Source: Rickettsiales endosymbiont of Peranema trichophorum
GTDB taxonomy: Bacteria; Pseudomonadota; Alphaproteobacteria; Rickettsiales; Midichloriaceae
NCBI RefSeq assembly: GCF_004210275.1
Contig: NZ_SCFA01000087.1
Span: 1 to 37,265, forward strand
DNA: 37,265 nucleotides
Reading direction: 5' to 3'
Shown here: positions 1 to 8,892 of the stretch, one piece after another
How the letters are laid out: each line of letters begins with the position of its first letter
Position numbering within the stretch: the first letter of the stretch is position 1
Made by a program: the position numbers and the translations under genes
The notes under the pieces: model-generated
What the model was told of the DNA's origin: nothing
The model's input: the letters and a program-made list of their open reading frames with translations, nothing else
The model's database searches: none

Positions 1-51
1 TACTCCTGATGCCTCTTATATTTGGAACCTTAATACACATGAGTATATAGA

Positions 52-1500
52 ATGCTAGGAAACTTAGCGGCACTTGACGTAGGAATAATACTTGCATATA
101 TGCTTGGGTGTCTCCTGGTGGCATTTTGGAAGTCAACGGAGATCAAGACAATCAGGGACTATACGCTTGGCGATGGTTCTGTCTCAACAGTAGTTTTGAT
201 TTGCACAATATTTGGGACATACCTAAATGCTAGCTCTACCATAGGTACGGTGGAGATGGTATATACTATGGGGCTATTCTTTGTTGTCGCCAAAATTTGT
301 AGTGTACTTGTATGGCCTATAACTGCAAGGATATACGTAAACGTTGAGCAGTTTCAAGGTTGTCTGTCAATAAGCGATATCATGTATGTGTTGTATGGAA
401 GCTTTGGAAGGTGGATTACAACAATTGCGTCAGTAATTTTGTCTGTAGGTATTATAGCCGCACAAGCTATTGCTATAGGATACATGTTTGACTATTTTCT
501 GGAAATAGGACAGTTTGCGGGGATATTAGTTGGGATGGGGGTGTTGACTGTTTACTCTGCCTTTGGAGGAATTAGAGCGATAGCCATGACGCATGTGCTG
601 CAGTTTGTGGTGTTCTACGTCGCTATTCCAACAGCTTGTTTCTTTGCACTAAAGGATGTAGGTGGAATGGAGAGTTTATATCAAAAGCTTCCAGAGAGTC
701 ATGTTACATTCAACTTAGAAGGTGAAAAGTGGTTGTATTTTTTAAGCGTGTCTATTTTGTTATTACCATTAAACAGTCCCCCGTTTATTCAAAGGTTTTT
801 AATGTCCAACAACACACGGCAATTGTCCAAAGCACTGCACATCATAGGGTTTTTGCACTTACCATTGTTGCTGACGATTTGCATGATAGGATTTATAATC
901 CGCGTACAAATGCCAGAGGTCCAGTCGAATGTGGCGTTTATGGTGTTTATGGACAAATACCTGTGTACCGGAATTAAGGGTTTGATGATAGTTGGGATGA
1001 TAGCGGTGATGATGTCTACGGCAGATTCATTTTTAAATACTGCATCCATTCTCTGTGCTCATAATGTTGGGAAGGGATTGTATCCAGGTATGAACGATGA
1101 GCACCAGTTGTCGTTAGCACGTTTTTCAGCTTGTGTGATAGCTGGGATGGCAATAGTGATAGCAACAAGTAGAAGTGGGATTGTGGAGTTACTATGGTGG
1201 ATACGTAATTTTTGGGAGCCGATTATCTTGGTTCCGATGATAGCAGGTTTCTTGTCGTTTAGGACGCATCCTAACTCGTTCAGGGTCTCCTGCTGTACTG
1301 CGATTATGTTTGTATACGTCGGAAGCTATATAGATGGTAAATTGGCGACCGTTAGCATTGTCCTGGGCATAGTTGGTAGCGCGATAGGCTTCTTTGGAGC
1401 CCACTATTTACAATTATGGTTTGGAGTGGAAATGCCGAAGCTGGATGAGAAGCTGTTGAAAAAAAGTAAACAAAACGTATTCAAATATGACATATGCTAG
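52..1500 (+). CDS. Sodium:solute symporter (SSS family), tandem copy 1, divergent
   Basis: A 482-residue, very hydrophobic inner-membrane protein with the length and pattern of the sodium:solute symporter family (PutP-like, about 13 membrane segments). Recognisable family stretches are FGGIRA near residue 171, IQRF near 246 and MSTADS near 321. The substrate cannot be told from sequence. It is the first of three tandem paralogues that all open with MLGNLAALDV. Its TAG stop lies inside the first codons of copy 2 (ATGCTAG, 7-nt overlap), so the copies are probably translationally coupled. Copy 1 differs from copies 2 and 3 where those two agree: N59 for S, H181 for D in the TDxxQ motif, NSPPF for NGGSF at 241-245, and N338 for D after CAH. 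It may have changed or reduced activity. The upstream promoter region lies mostly outside the window. Confidence 0.9.
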   Translation: MLGNLAALDVGIILAYMLGCLLVAFWKSTEIKTIRDYTLGDGSVSTVVLICTIFGTYLNASSTIGTVEMVYTMGLFFVVAKICSVLVWPITARIYVNVEQFQGCLSISDIMYVLYGSFGRWITTIASVILSVGIIAAQAIAIGYMFDYFLEIGQFAGILVGMGVLTVYSAFGGIRAIAMTHVLQFVVFYVAIPTACFFALKDVGGMESLYQKLPESHVTFNLEGEKWLYFLSVSILLLPLNSPPFIQRFLMSNNTRQLSKALHIIGFLHLPLLLTICMIGFIIRVQMPEVQSNVAFMVFMDKYLCTGIKGLMIVGMIAVMMSTADSFLNTASILCAHNVGKGLYPGMNDEHQLSLARFSACVIAGMAIVIATSRSGIVELLWWIRNFWEPIILVPMIAGFLSFRTHPNSFRVSCCTAIMFVYVGSYIDGKLATVSIVLGIVGSAIGFFGAHYLQLWFGVEMPKLDEKLLKKSKQNVFKYDIC

Positions 1501-2942
1501 GAAACTTAGCGGCACTTGATGTATTCATCATAGTTGCATATATGGTTGGGTGTCTCCTGGTGGCTTTTTGGAAAGCCACTGAGATCAAGAACATAAGAGA
1601 ATACACGCTCGGCAATGGTTCAGTGTCGACTTTTGTTCTGGTGTGTACAATATTTGCGACCTACCTAAGTGCTAGCTCTACCATTGGTACAGTCGACAAG
1701 GTATATGCTATGGGCATCTTCTTTGCTCTCGCTAGGATTGGTGGTGTTCTTGTGTGGGCTATAACCGCAAAGATATTTTGTAATGTAGAGCAGTTCCAGG
1801 GTTGCTTATCCATCAGTGACATAATGGACGTGCTGTATGGTAGGGTTGGTAGGTGGATCATTACAGTCGCCTCTATAGCTTTATCTGTCGGGGTAATAGC
1901 AACTCAGGCGCTCGCTATAGGGGATATGCTTGACTACTTTGTAGGTATAGGCCGATTCCCTGGTATTTTAGCAGGTATGGGAGTTCTGATAATTTACTCT
2001 GCCTTTGGAGGAATTAGAGCGGTAGCGTTGACGGACGTGGTGCAGTTTATAGTGTTCTACGTTGCGATTCCTACAGCCTGCTTTGTTGCCTTACGAGACG
2101 TAGGTGGCATAGTGAGTTTATATCACAAGCTACCGGAGACTCACGTGACATTGAATTTGGAAGGCGAGCGCTTGTGGTCTTTTTTAAGTATGTCGGTGTT
2201 TTTGCTGCCGTTCAATGGAGGCTCCTTTGTTCAAAGGTTTTTAATGTCCAACAACACACGGCAATTGTCCAAAGCACTGCACATCATAGGGTTTTTGCAC
2301 TTACCATTGTTGCTGACGATTTGCATGATAGGATTTATAATCCGCGTACAAATGCCAGAGGTTCAGTCGAATATGGCGTTTATGGTGTTTATGGACAAAT
2401 ACCTGTGTACCGGAATTAAGGGTTTGATGATAGCTGGAATGATAGCTGTAATGATGTCTACGGCAGATTCATTTTTAAACACTGCATCCATTCTCTGTGC
2501 TCACGATGTTGGCAAGAGGTTATATCCAGGTATGAGCGACAAACGGGAGCTGTTGTTGGCTCGTCTTTCAGCATTGGTGATAGGACTGATGGCTGTGGTA
2601 ATAGCCGGTAATGCTGAAGGAATCTTGGAACTATATTGGCTAATATATAGTTTTTGGGATCCGATTACTTTGATTCCGATAGTGGCGGGTTTTTTGTCGT
2701 TTAGGACGCATCCTAACTCGTTTATAGTCTCCTGCTGTACTGCGATTACGTTTGCATGCGTCGGAAGATACATAGATGGTAAATTTGCGACCGTTAGCAT
2801 TGCCCTGGGCATAGTGGGCAGTGGAATAGGCTTCTTTGGAGCCCACTACCTACAGCTATGGTGTGGGGTAAAAATGCCGAAGATCGACGAGAAGCTATTG
2901 AAAGAAAGGGAGGAGGGAAGCCTTAAGTACACGACATGCTAG
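1494..2942 (+). CDS. Sodium:solute symporter (SSS family), tandem copy 2
   Basis: Second tandem symporter paralogue, 482 residues with the same register as copy 1 (constant 1442-nt offset). It keeps family-type residues that copy 1 has lost: TDVVQ at 180-184, NGGSF at 241-245 and D338 after CAH. It starts inside the end of copy 1 and ends inside the start of copy 3, both through the same ATGCTAG overlap. I see no well-placed Shine-Dalgarno before its ATG, which supports coupling to the upstream copy. A 133-bp stretch (2230-2362) is identical to 788-920 of copy 1, while flanking sequence has diverged, which suggests recent gene conversion. Role: Na+-driven uptake of an unknown small solute across the inner membrane. 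Confidence 0.92.
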   Translation: MLGNLAALDVFIIVAYMVGCLLVAFWKATEIKNIREYTLGNGSVSTFVLVCTIFATYLSASSTIGTVDKVYAMGIFFALARIGGVLVWAITAKIFCNVEQFQGCLSISDIMDVLYGRVGRWIITVASIALSVGVIATQALAIGDMLDYFVGIGRFPGILAGMGVLIIYSAFGGIRAVALTDVVQFIVFYVAIPTACFVALRDVGGIVSLYHKLPETHVTLNLEGERLWSFLSMSVFLLPFNGGSFVQRFLMSNNTRQLSKALHIIGFLHLPLLLTICMIGFIIRVQMPEVQSNMAFMVFMDKYLCTGIKGLMIAGMIAVMMSTADSFLNTASILCAHDVGKRLYPGMSDKRELLLARLSALVIGLMAVVIAGNAEGILELYWLIYSFWDPITLIPIVAGFLSFRTHPNSFIVSCCTAITFACVGRYIDGKFATVSIALGIVGSGIGFFGAHYLQLWCGVKMPKIDEKLLKEREEGSLKYTTC

Positions 2943-4363
2943 GGAACTTGGCGGCACTTGATGTAGGAATAATAGTAGCGTACTTGGTTGGCTGTTTGGT
3001 AGTAGCATTTTGGAAGGCCAGTGAGATTAAGACAATCAAGGAATACACACTTGGCAATGGTTCTGTATCAACGGTAGTATTGGTTTGTACAATATTTGCT
3101 ACGTATTTGAGTTCAACTTCCACAATTGGTACGGTGGAGAAGGTTTACTCTCTTGGCATGTTGTTTGCTATTGGAAGGGTGGCAGGTGTTTTGGTGTGGC
3201 TGTTGATGGCCAAGATCTTTACGAATGTTGAACAGTTTCAAGGCTGCCTAACGATTAGCGATGTGATGTATGAACTGTACGGGAGTGCTGGTAGATGGAT
3301 TGTTGCGGTAGCCTCCATATTCTTATCGGTAGGGATCATAGCGGCACAAGCACTTGCGATGGGGCACATGTTTACTTACTTCCTGGGTATAGGGAAGTTG
3401 GCTAGTATTGTGATAGGAGTGGCTGTTTTGACGATTTATTCAGCGTTTGGAGGGATTAGGGCAGTTGCACTAACGGATGTTGTACAGTTTGTGGTGTTTT
3501 ACGTGGCAATACCCTCTGCTTGTCTGTTTGCCCTACATGATGTAGGGGGCCTAGGCGGTTTATATCAAAAGCTTCCAGAGTCCCACGTGACATTAAACTT
3601 AGAAGGTGAAAGGTTGTGGTTTTTTCTAAGCTTATCGATATTTTTGCTGCCGTTTAATGGAGGCTCCTTTATACAAAGGTTTTTAATGTCGAATAATACG
3701 AAGCAGCTGACAAGGGCGATGAAGATCATAATGTTTTTGCACTTGCCATTGCTACTGATGATATGCCTGATTGGTTTTATTGTACAAGCGCAATCGCCTG
3801 GTCTTGATCCAAGATTTATATTTATGACATTTGTAGATAAATATTTATGTACTGGATTGAAGGGTTTGATGATAGCTGGGATGATAGCGGTGATGATGTC
3901 TACAGCGGATTCGTGGTTAAATACGGTATCTGTGGTTTGCGCGCATGATATAGCGAAGAGATGGATACCGAGTTTAACGGACAGACAAGAGTTATTGATA
4001 GCAAGGTTATCGACGATGTTGATAGGAGGGATGTCGATAGTATTAGCGTTTCATGCGGTTGGGATAGTTGAGCTATCGTGGTTTGTGAGGAATTTTTGGA
4101 ATCCATTGACATTTGTACAAATCACTGCGGGGTTCTTAGGTTTTAGGACGAACGGAGTGACGTTTGTAATGTCATGTATTATGGGCATAGTGGGTACGTG
4201 TGCTGGAGGATACATGGTTGGGGGGCTTGCTACCATAAGTGTCGGGACGGGAATCATAGGCAGCGCGGTAGGGATGTTTGGAGCTCACTACTTACAGCTA
4301 TGGTGGGGGGTAAGAATGCCAAAGCTGGAGGAAAAACTGTTGAAAACCCGGGTCAGAGTATAA
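2936..4363 (+). CDS. Sodium:solute symporter (SSS family), tandem copy 3
   Basis: Third tandem symporter paralogue, 475 residues and slightly shorter at the C-terminus. It begins with the same MLGNLAALDV peptide and overlaps copy 2 by ATGCTAG. It retains TDVVQ, NGGSF and CAHD, so it looks functional. Its middle and C-terminal parts are the most diverged from the other two, but short blocks match copy 1 better than copy 2 (for example 3558-3580 equals 674-696), giving a mosaic pattern. As the last member it ends at an independent TAA. Inner-membrane Na+/solute uptake is the family role; the solute is unknown. Confidence 0.92.
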   Translation: MLGNLAALDVGIIVAYLVGCLVVAFWKASEIKTIKEYTLGNGSVSTVVLVCTIFATYLSSTSTIGTVEKVYSLGMLFAIGRVAGVLVWLLMAKIFTNVEQFQGCLTISDVMYELYGSAGRWIVAVASIFLSVGIIAAQALAMGHMFTYFLGIGKLASIVIGVAVLTIYSAFGGIRAVALTDVVQFVVFYVAIPSACLFALHDVGGLGGLYQKLPESHVTLNLEGERLWFFLSLSIFLLPFNGGSFIQRFLMSNNTKQLTRAMKIIMFLHLPLLLMICLIGFIVQAQSPGLDPRFIFMTFVDKYLCTGLKGLMIAGMIAVMMSTADSWLNTVSVVCAHDIAKRWIPSLTDRQELLIARLSTMLIGGMSIVLAFHAVGIVELSWFVRNFWNPLTFVQITAGFLGFRTNGVTFVMSCIMGIVGTCAGGYMVGGLATISVGTGIIGSAVGMFGAHYLQLWWGVRMPKLEEKLLKTRVRV

Positions 4364-4505
4364 TGATATGCAGTGCTGTACATTGATTTTGAAGTGCTAA
4401 TAAATCGGCAACCAACCCATCTTTTTTCTTCTCTTGTTGTGAGGTAGCCAACGCACCCGATCTGGTCTCAAAACAATGTATTGTTTTTCAATGGTTAAGA
4501 CATTA

Positions 4506-4534
4506 TTAACAAAGGTGATGTATTATAGTATAAA
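4506..4534 (+). promoter_or_regulatory. Putative sigma-70 promoter for the gene at 4559
   Basis: TTAACA at 4506-4511 and TATAAA at 4529-4534 are separated by 17 nt. The -10 box ends 24 nt before the ATG at 4559. The 142 bases between the symporter stop and this promoter show no gene. Confidence 0.5.
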
Positions 4535-4558
4535 TTGTACATCTATTAGGCATCAAGT

Positions 4559-5368
4559 ATGATATCAAATACACAACTTGAAAGTTTTTTTAAGCACTTT
4601 GAGATATTTCGTCAAGAAAACGAGCGTATGATTGCAGAGATAGCAGAGAAATTAAGCGCTCCGGAGTTGCAGGAGGAGTACTTAAATAAGGGTTTTCGGA
4701 GCAATTTTAGAGGGAATAAGGAGTTACAAGAGCGCCAACCCAACAGAATGGACAGACTTTCACAGAACATCTCTGAAGTCCTTGGAACAAAAGAAAAGAA
4801 TGAAAAATTGGAGCGTGAGACTCTGATTGAACACAATGAAGGGTTTCTGAAATTAAACCATGCTTTGGCCGATTTGATAACGCTTTCAGATCACAGCTTA
4901 CTTGATCACCATAATGCGGCATACAATGAGGGCTTTAAAGACATCATTATGAAAAAGGAAAGTGAACGCACCCCTCTCGAAGCAGGAGTGGTCCGCGCCG
5001 CTACAAGCCTACTGAAGCCCGAGGAGATATATGACCATATTCGAGCAAATACTACAGTACGTGAAGTAATATCAGATATTATGAGGTCTCCATTTACACA
5101 GCTTACGATACGTCTTGGTTTGAAGCATGAGCATGACGTACAAGCAATGGAAGTAAGCCGTGAGGAAAGCTTAAAAATGATTCCACAAGGGCTCGGTTTT
5201 TTGACAGAACGTTTTGGAGTATTACCTAATATTCAAAAAAGTCTAGAACACACAAATATCGTTGAAGGCATAGAACGTGTGGCTCACGACATAGGAAAGA
5301 TACATCCACAACCTACACCAATGCCTACAGGTCCTGAGGCGAATCATGCAGGGCTTTCTAGAGGCTAA
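4559..5368 (+). CDS. Hypothetical protein, charged and helical, unrecognised
   Basis: I do not recognise this 269-residue protein. It is rich in Glu, Lys, Arg and Leu, has no membrane segment or signal peptide that I can see, and looks mostly alpha-helical. The N-terminal 100 residues are strongly charged and could form coiled coil. The C-terminus is a short Pro/Gly-rich tail. It has its own promoter-like sequence (4506-4534) and is flanked by the symporter cluster and hisS, neither of which hints at a function. The start is the first ATG after the promoter; no strong Shine-Dalgarno is present. It could be a lineage-specific cytoplasmic protein or a secreted effector, but nothing in the sequence decides this. 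Confidence 0.7.
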   Translation: MISNTQLESFFKHFEIFRQENERMIAEIAEKLSAPELQEEYLNKGFRSNFRGNKELQERQPNRMDRLSQNISEVLGTKEKNEKLERETLIEHNEGFLKLNHALADLITLSDHSLLDHHNAAYNEGFKDIIMKKESERTPLEAGVVRAATSLLKPEEIYDHIRANTTVREVISDIMRSPFTQLTIRLGLKHEHDVQAMEVSREESLKMIPQGLGFLTERFGVLPNIQKSLEHTNIVEGIERVAHDIGKIHPQPTPMPTGPEANHAGLSRG

Positions 5369-5455
5369 TGATGTATCGGTAAAAAGTGGACTCTTAGGTT
5401 ATGGTATGATATAAGCAGGCCAGTTTTTAATCGACTAGTGTCTGTAGTACACCGT

Positions 5456-6796
5456 ATGATCAACAATATCTCCGGCTTTCCTGAGCTGCTGCCTAACGAG
5501 CAAATTGCGTTTGATAAAGTCGTTAATATTACAAAAGCTGTATTTGAATCATATGGTTTTACACCGCTTGAGACTTCCGCTGTGGAGAGGGTGGATACCT
5601 TGTTATCAAAAGGGGGGGATCATGAAATATACGGGCTATACAGGCTTGCGGACAAGGAAGGGAAGTCTAAAAAGGAGCTTGCTTTACGTTTTGATTTAAC
5701 TGTACCATTGTCAAGGTATATAGGGCAAAACTTTGGGCATCTAACGTTTCCATATCGCAGGTATCAAATCGCCCCTGTATGGCGTGGAGAACGTCCCCAG
5801 ACAGGGCGGTATAGACAGTTCTATCAATGCGATATAGACATTATTGGCCATGAAGTCTTAGACCTTGCGTATGATGCAGAGATACTGAAAGTTGCGTATG
5901 ATGCCTTGAAGGCAATTGGCTTAAAAAACTTTGTGATCAATATCAACAACTGCAATTTGTTACTAGGGATAATGAATGTTGTAGGTGTACCGCAACAAAC
6001 TCGTGCATATGTTACTCGTATCATAGACAAGATAAAGAAGATACCATATGCAACATTCGTTGATGAGCTACTAATTCGGGGATTATCTAAAGAACAAATT
6101 GAGCAGCTGAGAGGGATGATACTGGAGGCAAGAAGTAACAAGGAGTGCATAAGTTATTTCAAGCAGTTTGCGCATGATGAAGTCTTAAAAAAGGGATTGG
6201 AGGAACTTCAAGAAGTCTTAGATACAGCCTACAGTTTTGGTTTACCTCAGAATGTTATATGTATAACACCAAGTATAGCGCGTGGACTAAATTACTATAC
6301 CGGCACAATCTATGAAACTATATCCTTAGATCACTTAGAGTTGGGTAGTATTTGTGGTGGAGGTAGGTATGCAAATCTTGTCAGTACATTTGGAAATAAA
6401 ACTTGCCCTGGTGTTGGAGTATCGATTGGTCTCTCAAGATTAGTGCTGGAGCTGATTAACAAGGGTGCAATTACCTCAAATACTCAAACGACTGCTGTGG
6501 TGCTAGTAACGGTCCAAAATCGCCAACTCTTAAACGATTATATCAGGATTACCGAGTGTTTACGGGCTGCTGGCATTAACACTGAGCTATATCTCTCCAA
6601 CAACAGCTTAGGTGCACAAATGAAATATGCTGCTAAAAAAAGTATACCGTTTGTTGTGATTGCTGATAAAGCAGAGCTTGAATCAAACATGGCTATACTA
6701 CGTCGCATGGAAACGGGGGGGCAACAAACTTTGCATATTGAAGAGCTAGCTGGGGCTTGTAGCGGACATGGCAATCCTATTGTGACTCAACTTTAG
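5456..6796 (+). CDS. hisS: Histidyl-tRNA synthetase
   Basis: Class II aminoacyl-tRNA synthetase that charges tRNA-His with histidine in the cytoplasm. Counting from the upstream GTG at 5438, class-II motif 2 (RRYQIAPVWRGERP, from residue 107) is followed by QFYQCDIDIIG. The HisRS-specific ARGLNYYTG lies at 281-289, CGGGRY at 306-311 and motif 3 GVGVSIGLSRL at 325-335, with a C-terminal anticodon-binding domain from about residue 350. Full length for the family. The ATG at 5456 puts the conserved GFPELLPNE at the expected distance from the N-terminus; the in-frame GTG at 5438 would add six residues. Neither has a clear ribosome binding site. The 3' end overlaps that of ftsI on the other strand by 20 nt. 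Confidence 0.96.
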   Translation: MINNISGFPELLPNEQIAFDKVVNITKAVFESYGFTPLETSAVERVDTLLSKGGDHEIYGLYRLADKEGKSKKELALRFDLTVPLSRYIGQNFGHLTFPYRRYQIAPVWRGERPQTGRYRQFYQCDIDIIGHEVLDLAYDAEILKVAYDALKAIGLKNFVININNCNLLLGIMNVVGVPQQTRAYVTRIIDKIKKIPYATFVDELLIRGLSKEQIEQLRGMILEARSNKECISYFKQFAHDEVLKKGLEELQEVLDTAYSFGLPQNVICITPSIARGLNYYTGTIYETISLDHLELGSICGGGRYANLVSTFGNKTCPGVGVSIGLSRLVLELINKGAITSNTQTTAVVLVTVQNRQLLNDYIRITECLRAAGINTELYLSNNSLGAQMKYAAKKSIPFVVIADKAELESNMAILRRMETGGQQTLHIEELAGACSGHGNPIVTQL

Positions 6797-8513
6797 TCCA
6801 CTTATAGCGTGGTTTATATTTTAGGAAAAGTTGTTCATGTACTCGTCTGTCGTTCATATTGGGAGTCATGTTAAGTACTGACGAGATACGTTTGACAATC
6901 TTTCCGACAACAGGGGATGCAATCGCACCACCAGAAAGCTGACCACCGTTGTATTCATTTCGTTTAGCTTCGTCTATCATTATGAACACCAAGTACTGTG
7001 GGTCATATATTGGGTAGGCAGCAACGAATGAAGATAGGTTCGCATTTTTACTATACTTATTACCAATGATTTTTTCTGCGGTACCAGATTTGCCACCGAC
7101 GAAATATCCTTTAACCTCAGCGCTTCTTCCAGATCCACTTGTCACAACAAGGCGCAATAATTTGCGCATTAATAGTGAAGTATTGGGATCTATGAGTCGT
7201 GAGGTTCGATCGGTAGCTGGAGATGCTTCTGCCTTACTTTTAAGTAAAGTAGGCTTGACAAGTATACCTTCATTGATGATTGAGGCAAAAGCCTGGGCCA
7301 TATGCAGTGGAGTAAAGGCTATACCATGCCCGTAACTGATAGTCACCAGGCTAACCTCATTCCAGCGTTTCAAAGATGGATACTGTGGAGATCCCACTTC
7401 CGGCAGCTCTATTGAGAGTTTATCAAGTAAACCAAACCGTTTTAAATATTCTCGCTGTTTTTTTACCCCTATCAAGGTAGCAATTTGACCAGTACCTATG
7501 TTAGAGGAGTACATTAAAATCTCTGGAACAGATAGCTCCCCTCCTTTTCCTTTGTAATCGTGTATCTTAAATTTTGCTACCTGTAGAGGTGCCGATACGT
7601 TAAAGCCGTCATTAACAGTCACACAGCCTATATCCAATGCAGAAGCGGTGGTAGCAAGCTTGAGAACTGAGCCGATTTCATAGGTACCAAGGCTAATTTT
7701 GTTAAATCTCTCCTCTTCACTTGCTTCATCTACGTTGTGTGGGTTAAAGTCCGGCAAACTTACCATCGATAAAATTTCACCGCTTTTAGCGTGCATGACA
7801 AGACCAGCTCCTCCAATTGCTTCATTTGCTTGTATTGCCTCTTCCAACTCTTCGTGCACTATACTTTGTACTCTGCTGTCCAAAGACAATTGGAGCGGTT
7901 CTTGTGGTGAACCTGCTAGTCTTTTGTCAAAATACAGCTCAACTCCTGATAAACCACCTCCATCAATACCGGTAAACCCAAGTACGTGAGAAAAAAGATT
8001 GGTGTGAGGGTAAACACGTTTTTCATCGTTGATAAAGTAAAGTCCAGGTATACCAAGATCATGCACTTTCTGTTGTTCTTGAGGAGTAAGGTGCCTTTTT
8101 ATCCACGAGAAATTTTTGTTGACTCTAAGTTTGGATAATATGCTATTTTCCTTCATCATAGGAAAAATTTGCGACAACTGTTTTGCAGCTTGGTATACGT
8201 CCAGCAACTCTCTTGGATTAGCGTACAAGGATGCTGTAGTGATGTTCGTGGCAAGAATCTCACCATGTGCATCTATTATGTCGGCCCTTAAAACTCTGAA
8301 ATCTTCTGTACTCTCTTTGTTGTGAAGTTTGACATCATCTCTAGACAACAATGACAGATGAAATATTCTTACCACCAATAACAAAAATATCGCAGATATT
8401 CCGATTGTCATAACAAACAATCGACCGCGAAATACGGCAACTGCGTATTCTAAATTTCTTGTTCTCGTCTTCTCCAAAATGCGGAGATCATGTTGTTTGG
8501 TTGTTAGTTTCAT
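6777..8513 (-). CDS. ftsI: Peptidoglycan D,D-transpeptidase FtsI (PBP3)
   Basis: Division-specific class B penicillin-binding protein that cross-links septal peptidoglycan in the periplasm, anchored by one N-terminal membrane helix (about residues 47-68 counted from 8555). The three transpeptidase motifs are intact: SVLK at 296-299, SSN at 350-352 and KSG at 489-491, after an N-terminal pedestal domain. I prefer the ATG at 8513 (preceded by AAGAAGAG, overlapping ftsL by 26 nt). The in-frame ATG at 8555 would add 14 residues and overlap ftsL by 68 nt with no Shine-Dalgarno. It is the last gene of mraZ-rsmH-ftsL-ftsI; murE and murF, often next in a dcw cluster, are absent because hisS converges here. 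Confidence 0.95.
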   Translation of the reverse strand: MKLTTKQHDLRILEKTRTRNLEYAVAVFRGRLFVMTIGISAIFLLLVVRIFHLSLLSRDDVKLHNKESTEDFRVLRADIIDAHGEILATNITTASLYANPRELLDVYQAAKQLSQIFPMMKENSILSKLRVNKNFSWIKRHLTPQEQQKVHDLGIPGLYFINDEKRVYPHTNLFSHVLGFTGIDGGGLSGVELYFDKRLAGSPQEPLQLSLDSRVQSIVHEELEEAIQANEAIGGAGLVMHAKSGEILSMVSLPDFNPHNVDEASEEERFNKISLGTYEIGSVLKLATTASALDIGCVTVNDGFNVSAPLQVAKFKIHDYKGKGGELSVPEILMYSSNIGTGQIATLIGVKKQREYLKRFGLLDKLSIELPEVGSPQYPSLKRWNEVSLVTISYGHGIAFTPLHMAQAFASIINEGILVKPTLLKSKAEASPATDRTSRLIDPNTSLLMRKLLRLVVTSGSGRSAEVKGYFVGGKSGTAEKIIGNKYSKNANLSSFVAAYPIYDPQYLVFIMIDEAKRNEYNGGQLSGGAIASPVVGKIVKRISSVLNMTPNMNDRRVHEQLFLKYKPRYKWTKVESQ

Positions 8514-8892
8514 CTCTTCTTGGCTTAGTATTTTTGTTTTGCTCCTCCACTGCATCTATTTGTTGGCTGATCATTTCAATATCATTCAAATCGGCGTTGA
8601 TGATATTAGACGGCTCTACCACAAGCAATTTCAGCTCCTTAAGTACAGAGTTCGGTGTATTTTCCATAAGATTTTTGGGCTGTGTCAAATAAGACCACTC
8701 AGCTTTTAAAATGTGTATGTCTTCATGCGCTTGAAATATCTCTGCTTCAACGCGTTCTAACTCTTTTTGCAGTAATTGTACTCTGTGCTTAGCGGTAAAG
8801 AGTAGGCATGATGCAACCAATAGTAGAAGTAAAATAGATACTCTATAAGGTGTAAGGGAAAACACTGGCTGTCTTTTTCTTCGCTCTTGCAT
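8488..8892 (-). CDS. ftsL: Cell division protein FtsL
   Basis: A 134-residue bitopic protein: a short basic cytoplasmic tail, a membrane helix at about 17-36, then a periplasmic heptad-like segment (about 38-68) and the stretch HILKAEWSYLTQP, which resembles the LxAEWxYLxxP pattern of alphaproteobacterial FtsL. FtsL joins FtsB and FtsQ in the divisome and helps activate FtsW-FtsI. Its position between rsmH and ftsI is the canonical one, which supports the call more than residue identity does. The start touches the last base of rsmH (ends at 8892), so translation is probably coupled. Confidence 0.88.
   Translation of the reverse strand: MQERRKRQPVFSLTPYRVSILLLLLVASCLLFTAKHRVQLLQKELERVEAEIFQAHEDIHILKAEWSYLTQPKNLMENTPNSVLKELKLLVVEPSNIINADLNDIEMISQQIDAVEEQNKNTKPRRDETNNQTT

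Noticed and set aside
729-2419. Near-identical plus-strand frames inside symporter copies 1 and 2 (729-977 and 2174-2419)
   Set aside because: They resemble each other only because they lie in the conserved tract shared by the two symporter genes.
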